Assembly: GCF_040939455.1 (NCBI RefSeq)
Contig: NC_134108.1
Coordinates: 36,128,501-36,192,500, forward strand
DNA length: 64,000 nt
Direction: 5' to 3'
From: Microcebus murinus
Lineage: Eukaryota > Chordata > Mammalia > Primates > Cheirogaleidae
Both the position numbers and the translations under genes were made by a program. Under the pieces are notes generated by a model. It had not been told where the DNA came from. It saw nothing but the letters and a program-made list of their open reading frames with translations, and did no database searches. This document shows, one piece after another, positions 12,218 to 24,329 of this stretch. The stretch's first letter is position 1. Every line of letters begins with the position of its first letter.

Positions 12218-15067
12218 TCATTTAAATCTAACATTAAAATCTGAGGGTCATGTCGACTGTTGTACATGTTTCCTTTTCCTTAAATATAAATAGTCAACCA
12301 AAGCAAGACTGAAGAAAATTTGTGACCACATTACTAACATTCAATAATATAGATAAAAAACTGTTGACTTTTATGGACAAAATATAAGAAAGTATAAATT
12401 GACAGGGAAGTTTTTTTTTTAAGGGAATAGGTTTTTTATTCTTGTTTATATGCCTGGCTTTTAATTTTATGTCCACTATTTGTAATGGAGAAATTGCCAA
12501 TAGGTGTTTGATAAGGGTAGACTGAGGGAACAGCATTACAATTGGCATGAATGTTGGAAAACTATAAGGAACTTTTTTTCTAGTCTTTGAATGTAAATAC
12601 TCCCTTAGGAATATGTACCATTTTGTGACAATATTCAATGCTGGCAATAAGAATGAATGGCACTGGCACCAAATACTGAACAAGGCCTGGTGTCATGCCC
12701 ATCCACGTTCCTTTCTACTCTAGCTTAGCACTTCTCTGGTAGTTTCCATTTAAATGTCAAGCCCAAGTAAAGTGAGACTTATGGAAAAACGTTGATAAAC
12801 ATTGTGTATTACAAAAGCCTTGTGCCACAGTTTACTGTGCATTTCTCTCTGGACAGACAGGGAAAGCAGGTTGGTGGGAGAGTCCTGTGATCCTAATAGG
12901 ACCACAGTTAAGCTATGGGAGTGATTATTCTAGTCTTCCCCTGAAATCCATTTTCTCTCCATAGTCCTTCATTGTCAAGAAATCCCATTTGTATCTGAAT
13001 TGAATGTATTTGTGGGAGTTGGGGGTGGGTGAGATGGATGAAAGGAAGGACATTCCCTGAATAGTGTGGGAAGTATTTGTTTTATGAGTGAATGAATGAG
13101 ATTGACTATAATCAGAAAGACAGAGTCTTCTCTGATGTCAAGGGAAAACATAGCTATTTACACCTGCAGCTATTTATTTACCACTCTCTGGAGATTTGGG
13201 TTATTAGAAGATAAAACTGCAGTCTCTATGGGCAGAATAACTGGGTTTGAAATTTGGATCTGCTGCTTAGATGCTATGACCATATAGAATATTATGTAGC
13301 ACTTTTTGTATACTTAATAATATTTTTACATTGTAGAATATAAAAAAAGAGAAAAAAGTGTAAAGTGAACTTTGGTACTCCAGTGCTTCCAATACATGCC
13401 CACATAAGAAATATGAAGAAGAAAATGTTATTTTCCACTACATAAAATGTAGTCATTTTAATTTACTCTTTTGTCATAGAGTGTCTTGATCCAACATGCA
13501 TTATAATTAGGCACATTTTTGGGTTCTACACGCATTTAACAATAAATAAATAATAAATTCATCTTATATGAAATGCATCTTATATATTGAAATGCATATA
13601 CTATCACCAACCTCAGCAATTCTTGTCTTATAATTTTAGTTGAGAAACATGACTTGTTGTTATTTTTTAAATTTATTCTTGATTTTACATTACCAGAATT
13701 GCTTAGTTGAATTATAACCATGAAATATTAGTGCCCATATCCTATAATGTATTTCAATTATAGAAATGAAAGCTTTCTTTAATAGAAATGTAATAAAAAC
13801 ATGACTATGTATGTAACCAGAGATTTGATCCAATTATTGGAAGGTCTGAAACTGCTCATCACCCTTAATATCCAAGGTATCCAATCTATTTTTTGAAACA
13901 CAATCCTTCACCATTCTTAGAAAAAGCATCCTGGGACTATTTTTACTAATAAATAATATATGTCTTAATTCCATTTATTTCAGTAACCAATTGGGGATAA
14001 AGGTGAAGTGGCAGTAGGGGTGGATTGAAACTTTACTCTTGGCTCTTATAGCAAGTAGGGCTGGTTTTCATAGGCATGGAGCATGTACAACTGTACACAG
14101 CTCCCATGCTCAGAGTGGTCTGGTGCTTGGTTTAACGCTCTACAGTCATTTTCATGAAATTCCTACTATATTATTTTTGAGTATGTGGTAAACAGAGGGG
14201 AACCCTCTGTTGTGTGAGAGCCACACAAATGTTTGTGATCCAGTAGCAGTAGCCGATGGCACTGGCTCTCACCCCTGGGTACAGTGTGCAGGGTTCAGAA
14301 TGATTGGTCTGACTACCTGGCATGCACACATAGGCCTCAGGGTGGTCCGAGGAGCCGCTGGGCTGAGTGTGTGACTTGGGACCAGATTGGCAGAGGTGAC
14401 AGCAGCAGTAGCAGCAGCAGCAGCAGTAGCAGAAGTGGCAGCTGTATTCGGAGAAAGCAGGGGATGCGGTTGTAAACTATGAGAAGCTAACTTGACCATT
14501 ATGCTCCCAGGAGAGCCAGTCCCCCTGCATCTTCTGCACGAATGTTCTCTGGTTTAGTGCTGGGACAGGAACTTTTGGTGCTCAAGCAGGGAACTCTATA
14601 AGTAATTCATTAAAAAATGAAAGCATACAATGGACTTTGTGATAATGCCTGTCAAAGTATTAGCTGAATTAGAATTACGCAAGGAGTTTAGAGTCACTGG
14701 TTTTGAAAACTGATGTAACATTCCAAAACATGTATCCACAAGCATACAGATAGAAATTAAACTTAAATATTGTAGCACTAACAGTATATAGGAAATAACT
14801 TTATTATCATATGAAACTTTGGATAAATAAATTATTAACGAGGAAGACAATTTAAAAATCATTTTTTTTGTAATTGAAGATATAGCAATACAATAGATAA
14901 GCAGGTTTTTTGAATTATATGCAAATCATGAAGCCACTTTTGGTTTCTTCTACAACCTCTACAAATTATAGGAAATGGCAGGGGAAACATTAAAATGTCA
15001 TTATGTACATTTTAGTTTAAAATAAAATTCAGACAAAATTAAAATTAAAATTTAGATAACTAAAACA
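12218..15067. other. AT-rich flank with a CAG tract
   Basis: No gene seen. A CAG-rich trinucleotide tract lies at 14400-14432, and 14000-14280 resembles an old DNA-transposon fragment that I cannot name. The 129-codon minus frame at 12294-12683 has no recognised motif and lies in A/T-rich sequence. Confidence 0.4.
14400..14432. repeat. Interrupted CAG trinucleotide repeat
   Basis: Eleven CAG/TAG triplets in a row on the plus strand, with TAG interruptions. The Ser-rich and Ala-rich open frames on the two strands are by-products. Confidence 0.9.
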
Positions 15068-16565
15068 AGACGAGAGGCAAGATGGCATTCTAGAAGCAGC
15101 CACATGCACCTCTCCAGAGATATAGAGGATCAAAGGTTGCAAGTGAATGCCCACCTATGGATGGGCCTTCTTGAAAAGATCATTGTAAATCATTGGAGAA
15201 GTGATGAGGGACATTCAGAGTGAAGAAAAAGGTGATGATGTGATCCACTCAGCAGGATTGGAAGGTAGCTGGCAGAGGTACCCATATGTGGGGAAGGGCA
15301 GGAGAAAACCCCTGGGCATGAGGCTCCCCCCACGGGCACTTTGGCCTGAGGGAGCAGGGATAGTGGACACTCTCGCATGCCCTGTGATGGGGAGCTCAGC
15401 ACTTCTGCCCCAATGGGGGATCTGAACAGATCAGGTGCCACAGATGCCACCTGAGAAACCCTATGGCGGCTGCCTCTATGGGACCTGGGCAGGGTGAGAG
15501 CCCTGGCAGACCAGCAGGTTGGCCCTGCAGCCTCTTCCTTGTGATCCCCAAGCTGCCAACTGGCCTCACGGCTCTTTGCCCATGGTTCCTGTACTGTTGC
15601 CCAGCCCCGCCCCCAAGGGTCCAGTGCCATTGCTCCAGGCCCTATCACTGGGCCCACTGCCCCAGCTCCCAGGCTTCCTTGCTGCCATAGGTCCTATGGC
15701 TGTATTTCTAAGGCTCCAGCAGCATCGCCAGGCTTTGTGGCTCTGCCTCTGAGGCTCCAGTGCCACTGGTAGGCCTGTGGCCCCTGCTCCAAGTCACCCC
15801 TGCTGCTGTTGTCCTACCACTTTGCTCCCGAGAGTCCAATGCCCATGCTGGGCTCTGTGGCCCTGGCTCTGAGGCTACCCTGCTGCCTTTGGGACCGTGG
15901 CTCCAACCCCAAGGCTCCAGCACTGATGCCAGCCCCCACAGCCATACTTCCATGGCTCCTACCAGCTGCCTGGCAGAAACTGTCCCAGTGGTCCAGCTCA
16001 GCCAGTGACCCACTAGTCTTGAGCTACTGTTGCACCTGGACTCAGTTGAAACAATCACCCCCCAGCTCTGACACCCATGACCACTGCCTAGATAACCTCA
16101 CTCAGCTGCCACTGTCACCACTTGAGGGAGACCCAGGCAGACCAATCTCTCACAACATCAGTTTCTATGGAGAAAGACTCACCCAGCTCCCAACCCGAGC
16201 TTTCAAAAGTGGCCTGGGGAACAACCCACTACTATGCGCTATCATTTAGCACAGGCTTGGACTATGACAGTCACAGATCAGCTACACTAAGGCTCTCAGT
16301 ACATCCACTTCTCTCATGTTGGGTCAATCTTCCAGAGTACATCACAAAAGCACCCTCTAGAGACCTCTTCTTCTCACTAAATAGGTGAGTTTCCAGCAAA
16401 GGACAACAGGTGTGCTGTACATCTCTCTGCCCTGACCTGAGAGAAGATGTTTCAGATGAGAATAACCAGCAAAAGAACTCTGGCAACATGAAAAAAACAA
16501 GCTAGTTCAACATCTCCAAGAGATCACAATGGATCTATAGCAATGAACCTTGAACAAATAAAATA
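15068..16565 (+). mobile_element. L1 5' UTR and ORF1 start region
   Basis: Begins gacgagaggcaagatggc, the usual L1 5' end. A GC-rich block follows (15300-16000) with decayed internal repeats built on ggctccagtgcc-type units, then the segment leading to ORF1 (tctggcaacatgaaaaaaac). The open frames of 146 and 155 codons here come from this GC-rich UTR and are not genes. Sequence then jumps to ORF2, so most of ORF1 and the start of ORF2 are missing. Confidence 0.82.
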
Positions 16566-17447
16566 AACTTTAAATCAGAAAGAGTGAAAAAAGTCAAAGA
16601 TGGTCATTATATCATGGTAAAGAGAGCAATTAAACAAGAAGCTATAATAATCCTAAATATGTATGCACCTAACACTGGAGCTCCCAGATTCATAAAGCAA
16701 ATTCTGCTAGATCTATACATAGAAATAGTAATTGCCAGGGGCTTTAATACCCACTGATAGAGCTAGACAGATTACTGAAGAGAAAGTCAATAGAAACACT
16801 GGACTTCAATGGGACTCTAGACCATATGGACCTAAGAGATATTTATAAAACATTCTACTCAAAAACAAAAGATTCCTTGAACTGAATGACAAAGGGTACA
16901 AAAACTATCAAAATCTATGGAATACCGTAAAAGCAGTCCTAAGTGGAAAGTTCATAACCTTAAATGCCTCCATCAAAAAGACAAAGATCACAAATTAACA
17001 ACCTAATGTCACATCTCAAAGAACTAGAAAAAGAAGAGCAAACCAAATCAAGCAGAATAAAGGAAATAACAAAGCTCAGAACAGAGCTAAATGAAATGGA
17101 AGCCAAAAAAAGATAAATGAAATAAAAAATTGTTTCTTTGAAAAGATAAATAAAATCAGTAGACCACTGGCCAGACTACCAGAAATAAAAGAGAAAGTAC
17201 TTAAATAAGCTCAATCAGAAATGAAAAAGGAGATAATACAACTTATACCACAGGAATATAAAATATCATCCATGAATATTATGAAAATCTCTATGTACAC
17301 AAACTAGAAAACCTAAAGGAAATGGATAAATTCCTGGAAACACATAATTTCTCTACCCTAATTCAGGAAGAAATAAAAATTCTGAACATACCAAAATGAC
17401 CAGTGAGATTGAAAGAGTAATAAAAAATCTTCCTACAACATAAAAAA
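16566..17447 (+). mobile_element. L1 ORF2 remnant, endonuclease to RT linker
   Basis: Reads taaatatgtatgcacctaac and cccagattcataaagcaaat, typical of the ORF2 endonuclease domain, and continues through the linker toward reverse transcriptase. It carries frameshifts and stops (for example tgaatgaca near 16880) and is dead. It ends at cttcctacaacataaaaaag, where a foreign L1 segment interrupts. Confidence 0.85.
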
Positions 17448-17566
17448 GGCGAGTTCCCAGCAAAGAACAACAGTTGTGCTGTACACCTCTGTGCCCTGAC
17501 CTGAAAGAAAATGTTTTAGATGAGAATAACCAGCAAAAGAACTCTGGCGACACGAAAATAAACAAG
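17448..17566 (+). repeat. Second copy of an L1 5'-end segment inside ORF2
   Basis: This 119-bp stretch matches 16384-16501 at about 90 percent. Shared runs include gatgagaataaccagcaaaa and gaactctggc. ORF2 text continues on both sides, so the piece interrupts ORF2. The minus-strand frames at 16271-16489 and 17353-17565 are two translations of the same repeat (shared FFCWLFSS). Confidence 0.92.
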
Positions 17567-17812
17567 GACCAGACAAATTCCAGCCAAATACTGCCAGACC
17601 TACAAAGAACTGGTACATGTTCTACAGAAACTATTCCATAACATCAAGAAGCAGGGAATCCACCCTAACTCATTCTATGAAGCCAGTATTACATTGATAC
17701 CAAAGCCAAGAAAGGGTAAAAAAAAAAAAAAAAAAAGAAAACTATAGTCCAATATTCCTTATGAACATAGATGCAAAAATCCTCAACAAACTACTAGCTT
17801 CTATGAATTCAA
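17567..17812 (+). mobile_element. L1 ORF2 remnant, reverse transcriptase start
   Basis: Continues ORF2 directly after the inserted segment: ctaactcattctatgaagcc, then accaaagccaagaaaggg. An expanded A-run (17719-17735) sits where ORF2 has a short A-rich codon run, followed by atgaacatagatgcaaaaat. Confidence 0.85.
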
Positions 17813-18325
17813 CTCATTTAGATTCCACATCTAGATGAGATCATGCAGTATTTATCCTTCTGTGTCTGGCTTATTTCACTTAACATAATGTCTTCTGGGT
17901 TTATCCATGATGTCTCACATGACAACATTTTCTTTTTTAAGGCTGAATAGTATTCCATTGTTTGTATGAACTACATTTTCTTTTATCTACTCACGTGTTG
18001 ATGGACACATGTTGATTCCATATCTTGGCTATTGTGAATAATGTTACAATGAACATGGGAGCACAGATATCTCTTCAATATACTGATTTCATTTCCTTTG
18101 AATATATACCCAGTAGTGACATTGTTGGATCTTATTGTAGCTCTATTTCTAATGTTTTAAGGATCCTCCATACTATTCTTCATAATGGCTATACTACCCA
18201 CTATACATTCCCACTAACAGTGTACAAGTATTCCCTTTCCTCCACATCTTCGCCAACATTTATCTTTTATCTTTTTGATAATATCCATCCTAACAGGTGT
18301 GAAGTAGAATCCTTACTCTTTACAA
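17813..18325 (-). mobile_element. L1 3' region in opposite orientation
   Basis: The plus strand shows the familiar antisense L1 3' text: gtgtctggcttatttcactt, taaggctgaatagtattcca, attccatatcttggctattg. It covers the ORF2 end and part of the 3' UTR and lacks its A tail. Position and orientation make it a separate insertion or an inverted piece joined to the plus-strand L1. Confidence 0.85.
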
Positions 18326-18339
18326 CATAAACTGACAGA

Positions 18340-18691
<352 letters not shown>

Positions 18692-18702
18692 ACTGACAGA
18701 GG

Positions 18703-21463
18703 ATTTGGCCCCCTAGAAATAGAAAAGTTTCATGTTTAAGAATATTTATTTATCTTTCAGCATCCAAAACAACACAATCACCAAATGTGTTTTGTTTTAC
18801 CATGAATTACTGGCATAGGTCTCAGCCTCGTAGCCCTCTGTCTTTCCCTACCTATCTGCTTTTAGAGACAGGGATGTCATATAGCGAGGCCAGGTCCATG
18901 GTGTGTGGAGCACAGGTTGTTGCATCTTTATGAATGGAGGATTTTTCATAGCCTTCACTCAGTTTGATACTTTCCCATTGATTTACCATTTGTGAGTCAG
19001 TGTCCATTCATTTGACTTCCTCCCGAGAGCATCTAGGTAAGTCAGAGTTAACAATGACAAGAGACGCAGGTGTTCTGGTGGCCTCCAGTTTGAAGCTTGG
19101 AAGATTTATGTCCAGACAGCTGTGTGTAAAACCTTCTGCACACGGCGATCAGCATATCCCCAAGAGATATAATGAGTAAAACTAGAAGAATAATGAAGAA
19201 AAATGACAGGCTCATGAAAGGGAATAAACAGGGTATGCCTCTGGTAAATACCTCCCTGAAGGACTCTTAGGAAAGACTTACTGATTAATTGAATCAATCT
19301 ATCATCCTTGGGGTGACAGCATCAATTTGCAATCTTTTTTGGGAGTTGTTTTGTTCCATTGCAGTTACAGCTTAAATTCATATGTGAGCAGAATGAGCAG
19401 TTAAAAAATATACGTGTTTTATTAAGGTACTCTTATTATAGAAAAGGCTCATATTAATTTTAATAACAGTTGACCATGTAAGAGCATAACATGTGGCTTG
19501 TAAAAGGATTTTTCCTCTCTGAATTTATCTTACAGAAATCAGCTCTCATTACCCATCAACATCTTAAGCTCATTTGCTTCTAAACTCCAGGATGTGTAAA
19601 GATTTTTTTAAAAAATGACCTCATTATAATTCTAGAGAGTATAAAAAATATCTGCCTTTATCCCTTTTAGGAGGAATTCAGCTTCGTTTTCTTTGTTGCC
19701 ACTGGCAATCATAACTCATGATTCGGGTGCAGATTTCAGTGGTAAATGTGATCCCTGAATGTATTATCTAGTGCAAGTTCAATTCTTGTCGAATTAAAAG
19801 GCATAGAATACATTAATGTCTTAGAAATTTTGCTTTCATAGCTATCAAAAGTGATTATTTTAATATACCAGTGTGTTTTAAACTGGACATAATATACCAA
19901 TCACAGATTTTTTTTTTTGCTTTCTTTATTGGGAGTGGGTAGAAGATAGATATAATAAAATGAAGAGAGGATTAGACATGGATCCTAAGCAAAGATTCAT
20001 ATGTGATGACAATAATTGAGGATTTTACAATGTAAGGATATTCATATCAAATCTTCCTGAGTACAAGTGTTGAGTGCTAAAATTTTAGCAAAGACAGATA
20101 CAATGTCTGAAGAAAGATTATCTTGACAAGTATAGGAAGTACTCAAGATAGGACTGCTTAGATAATCTTTATCTCTCTAATATTAGTTATTCATAAGTGT
20201 ACTGTAAAAGAAGCACTTCTAACCCTAAGCCTGAACATAATTGAGTAATATTAAACATATGAGGCCATATCATATATACATGTTTACATAACATGGATTA
20301 TTGGTTTTTAAAATAACTATGATAAAATATATTTGACAATGAAACTATACTAAACCTAAAAACAATAATTCAGGAGCATTTTATGGTTTAATACTGCCTA
20401 GAGTCTTTCTTATCAAGGTTAATTTGAATTTATAAAATCCAGGGTCAGTTGCCAGTATCTGATATTTGATTTATTCTATTCTGACCAGAGTACACATCCT
20501 AGAATTTGTTGTAGAATTGTAAGTTATTTGCATTTTCAGGATTTATGGTTAATCTTGACCTCTTGAGTTTCTTAAACTCTCTAGGCCTTAATTTACTGTC
20601 TCTATAATGAATAGATTTGGATCTCAAGCTTTTGTTTTACAATGTGACCTTTATTATTTAAAATGAGTGTGTATTTCTGAATTAAAGGGGTCCACTCGTT
20701 ATAGTACAGTGAGATGTTGAATATTTGCTTCACTGTATTAGAGGTTATATTTTTTAATAGTTGCCAAATGCAGATCTTGGTTCCATCTATTATAGTATTT
20801 ACCAAATTCACAATTTATTTAATCGGGAACTCCAGAAGAGGGAATCTTTTTAAAGAGGGTGTGTGTGTGCATTTTCGTATCTTGAAAATGCATATGTATT
20901 TGATTTATTCATTCTATCCCTTTACATGCAACTGAGATGTTGTGTGCATTTGACTTCACAGTGCAAAGAAATATCCTGAGTCATTCACATCCACTTCAAT
21001 GAACATCAGTATACTTTTCACGCAGGGAACAAAAGTAAAAGTAGGCTTGATCATTTATAAGATTCTCACCATGTGGGATGAGAAGTCAAGTATTAGAAGT
21101 TGATCTTCAGCTTCTTAGAACACTGCCCAAAGCCTTCCTTGTTTTTGATCAACTTCAGCATTTTGACTGACGGGGGCTGGTGTATGTCTGTGGGCTGTGG
21201 GAGGAAGGATACAACCTCACCAGCAGCCTGAGCCTGGAGCAGCCTGTGCCTGCTGCCCTTGAACCTTTTGGTACATACAATGAACCTCAGCTGAAATTAT
21301 GTTTGCAATCATTAATGCAGGGGTCAACCTTTTCTATTTGCCCACTTTATGCCAACATGCTTCACAATAGTTGTCTTCTATTGAGGTGAATAACAATATT
21401 CTAACAACAACAACGAAAAAGATTCTGTCATCAAAGGGGCAATAAATGAGTATTTTAAATTAT
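18703..21463. other. Repeat-poor flank downstream of NKAIN2
   Basis: I see no recognisable transposon, gene or RNA gene. The lack of repeats continues from the 3' UTR and may mean either a longer UTR or conserved noncoding DNA. Confidence 0.4.
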
Positions 21464-21877
21464 TTTATTGAAAATAATTTGGCCTATCAAAATGAAAAAT
21501 TCTACCTACAATTTAACCGAAGGTCTTTAATATAGTGTCCATACACCTCTATCAACCATTAGCTTGATGCTAACTCTACATCCCAGATAGAAGGAAACAA
21601 AGAACGTCTCCAAATGACAGCAAGTCCATTGCAGGCAGTCTTCTAAAAGAACCCTCAGTGTCAGGAGATAATGAAAGGACATGTTACCTATGACTGAGCA
21701 AAAATGGTGCCGTGACCTGGCAATTTCGTCTCACTGCTGACACATCCCTGCACTGCACAGAGCATCAGCGTTGCCTTCATGTAAATTTAATAGCGTTTCC
21801 CTTTCAATGACATAAGGAAATACACCGCGAGAAGCGCAGGGGCTTAGGGATGGCTCGGAAACATAATCGTTTTTCCA

Positions 21878-21883
21878 TTTATT
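21878..21883 (-). promoter_or_regulatory. NKAIN2: Candidate poly(A) signal AATAAA for NKAIN2
   Basis: AATAAA on the minus strand, about 2.44 kb after the stop. It is the first canonical hexamer I found going down from the stop. A second lies at 21464-21469, and an ATTAAA variant lies at 22322-22327. The following GU-rich signal is weak, so this is only a candidate. Confidence 0.25.
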
Positions 21884-24108
21884 TTTAAAATGCAAATTAC
21901 ACTAGTAAGTCAAAAAAATCACTCTGTTAAAAATACATTCAGAATTAACAAATGCAAAAAAAAAAAAAAAGACACATCAGGATTGTAACTCTTGCCTTCT
22001 GAATATTAGGTTTATAACAAAAGCTCAGCCTAGAAAAATAGCATTCTTCACCGGATTTTGAGGAGGATACAGCTGTACAACTTAGATGTTTTCCCAGATA
22101 TAATCACACCACTGTGCTTACTGCTCCCAAAAAAGACCTGTCCACTGATTACCTTTTAGTAGTCAACAACTGTTTTTGAAAATTTTGGTGGTGATGATAG
22201 TTGTGATTTGGTGGTAACTTGGCTGTAACTTAAAGCAGGAAAATGAGGGCTTATTTTCTGTATCCATATACATGTACATGCTGAAATCTCATCACAGCAT
22301 GAATGTACAGTGAAACCTCATTTTAATAGTCACATTAAAAGTCACGTTAGAATAGTTTCTGGCATGTATAGTATTTATATTTTAGGAATTAAAGGACAAT
22401 ACATTGGTAAATATTTTTCTCATACATTAAACATGCATGTCACCATAAAAACATCATATGAGGTTTCACTGACATGTTTGCAATTGTATACTTTATACAT
22501 GTATGTATGGACAAACATATACAAGCCACTGAGAAAATTCAAGCACAAGTGCTGGAATCTTCTTTTTAGTTTATGTTCCAATGATAAGTCTTTGTTCCTT
22601 TATCATTTTCAAATGTATATGTATGTGTATATTACAGACATCCATGCAAACACAGTAATGGGACTGGTTTATGCAGTTCTGGTTGGGCTAAGGTCCAAAA
22701 TAGGTTAACCCAATAACTGAAACTTCATAGAAACCAAAGAAGAGAACTTGATCCATGCCAATTTATAACTTCTGAATTTCACTGTACTTAAGGATGGTGT
22801 GTTACTTTTAAAAAAAAGAGATTTTAGTGTCAAAGGTGGATTCAAGAAAAAAAAAATGACTCATCTGAGTTCCTGATAAGCCTGAGCTAAGTATGTTTTC
22901 TACTCATGAAAACCAAATAATGCTTGAAAATATAGAACAAAATTTCCTAGGAGTTCAGAATATTTCATAAACACATTGACCTACTATTAAGTTTCCAAAG
23001 GCATCTTGTTGCCAACTACGTTAACAGCACAGTTTTTCTGCCACAATAATACAGGAGGATTGAAATACACTCTAACACACAACGGATCCCCCAAATACCA
23101 CAAAGAGATCTCAAATATTTCACCAAGGTAACTATTGCTCCCCCCACCCACCCAAAAAATAATCTCGTACGCTAGTTAGAAAAAAAAGTTCACCTACATA
23201 GGGTCTTCAATTTGAATTAGATATAAAAGAGTAAACATAGCTAATACATATTCAGTTGGCCTCTGTTGATAGAAATCCACAGCTGTTTCTGTGTTAGTAA
23301 AAGACGTTTGCAGATACTTATAAAAGCACCTAGAGTGCAATAAATAAAATCAGTGAGTTAAGCCATTTCTGCTTTCTGCTTCCAATAGATTAATGAGTTT
23401 AGTAGATTAATAAGTTTTACTTTGTCCCACCCTAACCCCATCAGACGACCATATTTAAGAATTATAAAGACGACGATTATTACTGTTGTTGTTATTGTTA
23501 CTTGTCTCTTTTTGGCCACCAGGGAGGCTCTAATGGTAAAGCACTTTGCTGACAGCTGGCAGTTTTCTTTTACAGACACACTCTACACTGGAGCTGCTGC
23601 ACTATTCAGTGCTGTTCCTTGACATGAAACACACAGACTCGAACTCATTCAGAATTAATAGCAGTGTGTTAGCCTAAAGGAAGTGATTTGGGGATGTCTG
23701 CACTGAGATTCTCGGGCACACAACGTAGGTGGGGTTAAGGCAAGTATGTACGGTACAGCCTTTCAGGCAAACAATCTGCCATCGCGGACTTCGGTTACAA
23801 GGTCATCATGGCCTGTTTTGTTTGTTAGTTTTTGCAATTACACTGCCTAAGTAGCCGTGGTGCTATCAAGATGTACGGAGTGCAGAAGACAGAGCTCGCA
23901 AACTAATGTGCCCTGGATGACTTCGCAGCTCACAGAGGCCGACTGGCTGGGCTGCAGAGGAGTTAGTAACGGCCAGCAGAGGGCACCATCACATCTCCTT
24001 TTGAACTTTCCAAAGGCCTGGGAGAAAGGAGCCTGCTTTTCAGGAAATCCGAGATGGGCGTGTCCTGCATATTTGTTTCAGTTAGAAAGAGGAGGTCAAG
24101 TGGAATTG

Positions 24109-24160
24109 GTGTGTGCGTGCTCGTGTATGCGTGTGCGTGTGCGTGTGTGTGTGTGTGTGT
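24109..24160. repeat. GT dinucleotide microsatellite in NKAIN2 3' UTR
   Basis: An imperfect GT/GC-interrupted tract ending in an uninterrupted GT run; on the NKAIN2 transcript it is an AC repeat about 160-210 nt after the stop. Length polymorphism is likely. Confidence 0.9.
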
Positions 24161-24319
24161 CCGCGAGGGTCTCAGTATCTGTAGAGGCTTTGTGTTTCTT
24201 TTGTTAATATGTATACATATTAAAACTCGGTTGCTTCTTGTTCTTCATAAAATGCAGGAGGCCACTGCGAAACAAGTTCTTTGAAAGGTCCATGGGCTGA
24301 CATACTGAAGCCATCTGTG

Positions 24320-24329
24320 TTATTTTGAC
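24320..24329 (-). CDS. NKAIN2: NKAIN2 terminal exon, last coding bases and stop
   Basis: The minus strand has a pyrimidine-rich acceptor (cttttctctctcttag) followed by G TCA AAA TAA. The G completes the Met codon started in the exon at 28404-28485. Ser, Lys and the stop follow, giving the ending MYMSK that I remember for NKAIN2. Only 10 coding bases lie in this exon, so it cannot be found from open reading frames. It is recognised by phase, acceptor and the expected ending. The intron between this exon and the previous one is 4,074 nt. The rest of the exon is 3' UTR running toward lower coordinates. The stop lies in the last exon, so the normal transcript should escape nonsense-mediated decay. 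Confidence 0.88.

Larger units (their letters stand above)
21464..24319 (-). other. NKAIN2: NKAIN2 3' UTR (end uncertain)
   Basis: This is the sequence downstream of the NKAIN2 stop on the minus strand. I recognise no Alu, L1 or LTR here, which fits a long UTR or conserved flank. It contains a GT/AC repeat at 24109-24160, a 20-base perfect palindrome at 24204-24223 and an A-run near 21958-21972 (T-run on the transcript). The lower boundary is a guess placed at the second AATAAA on the minus strand; the true end could be closer or farther. The 132-codon plus-strand frame at 22310-22708 is antisense to this UTR, has no recognisable domain and is not annotated as a gene. Confidence 0.5.

Noticed and set aside
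12294..12683. Minus-strand frame of 129 codons
   Set aside because: Lys/Phe/Leu-rich translation of AT-rich DNA; no motif and no supporting splice or regulatory context.
15190..16249. Open frames of 155 (minus) and 146 (plus) codons rich in Pro, Ser and Leu
   Set aside because: They lie in the GC-rich L1 5' UTR, overlap in several frames and strands, and have no family resemblance.
22310..22708. Plus-strand open frame of 132 codons
   Set aside because: Antisense to the NKAIN2 3' UTR, in AT-rich DNA, with no recognisable domain; length is compatible with chance.
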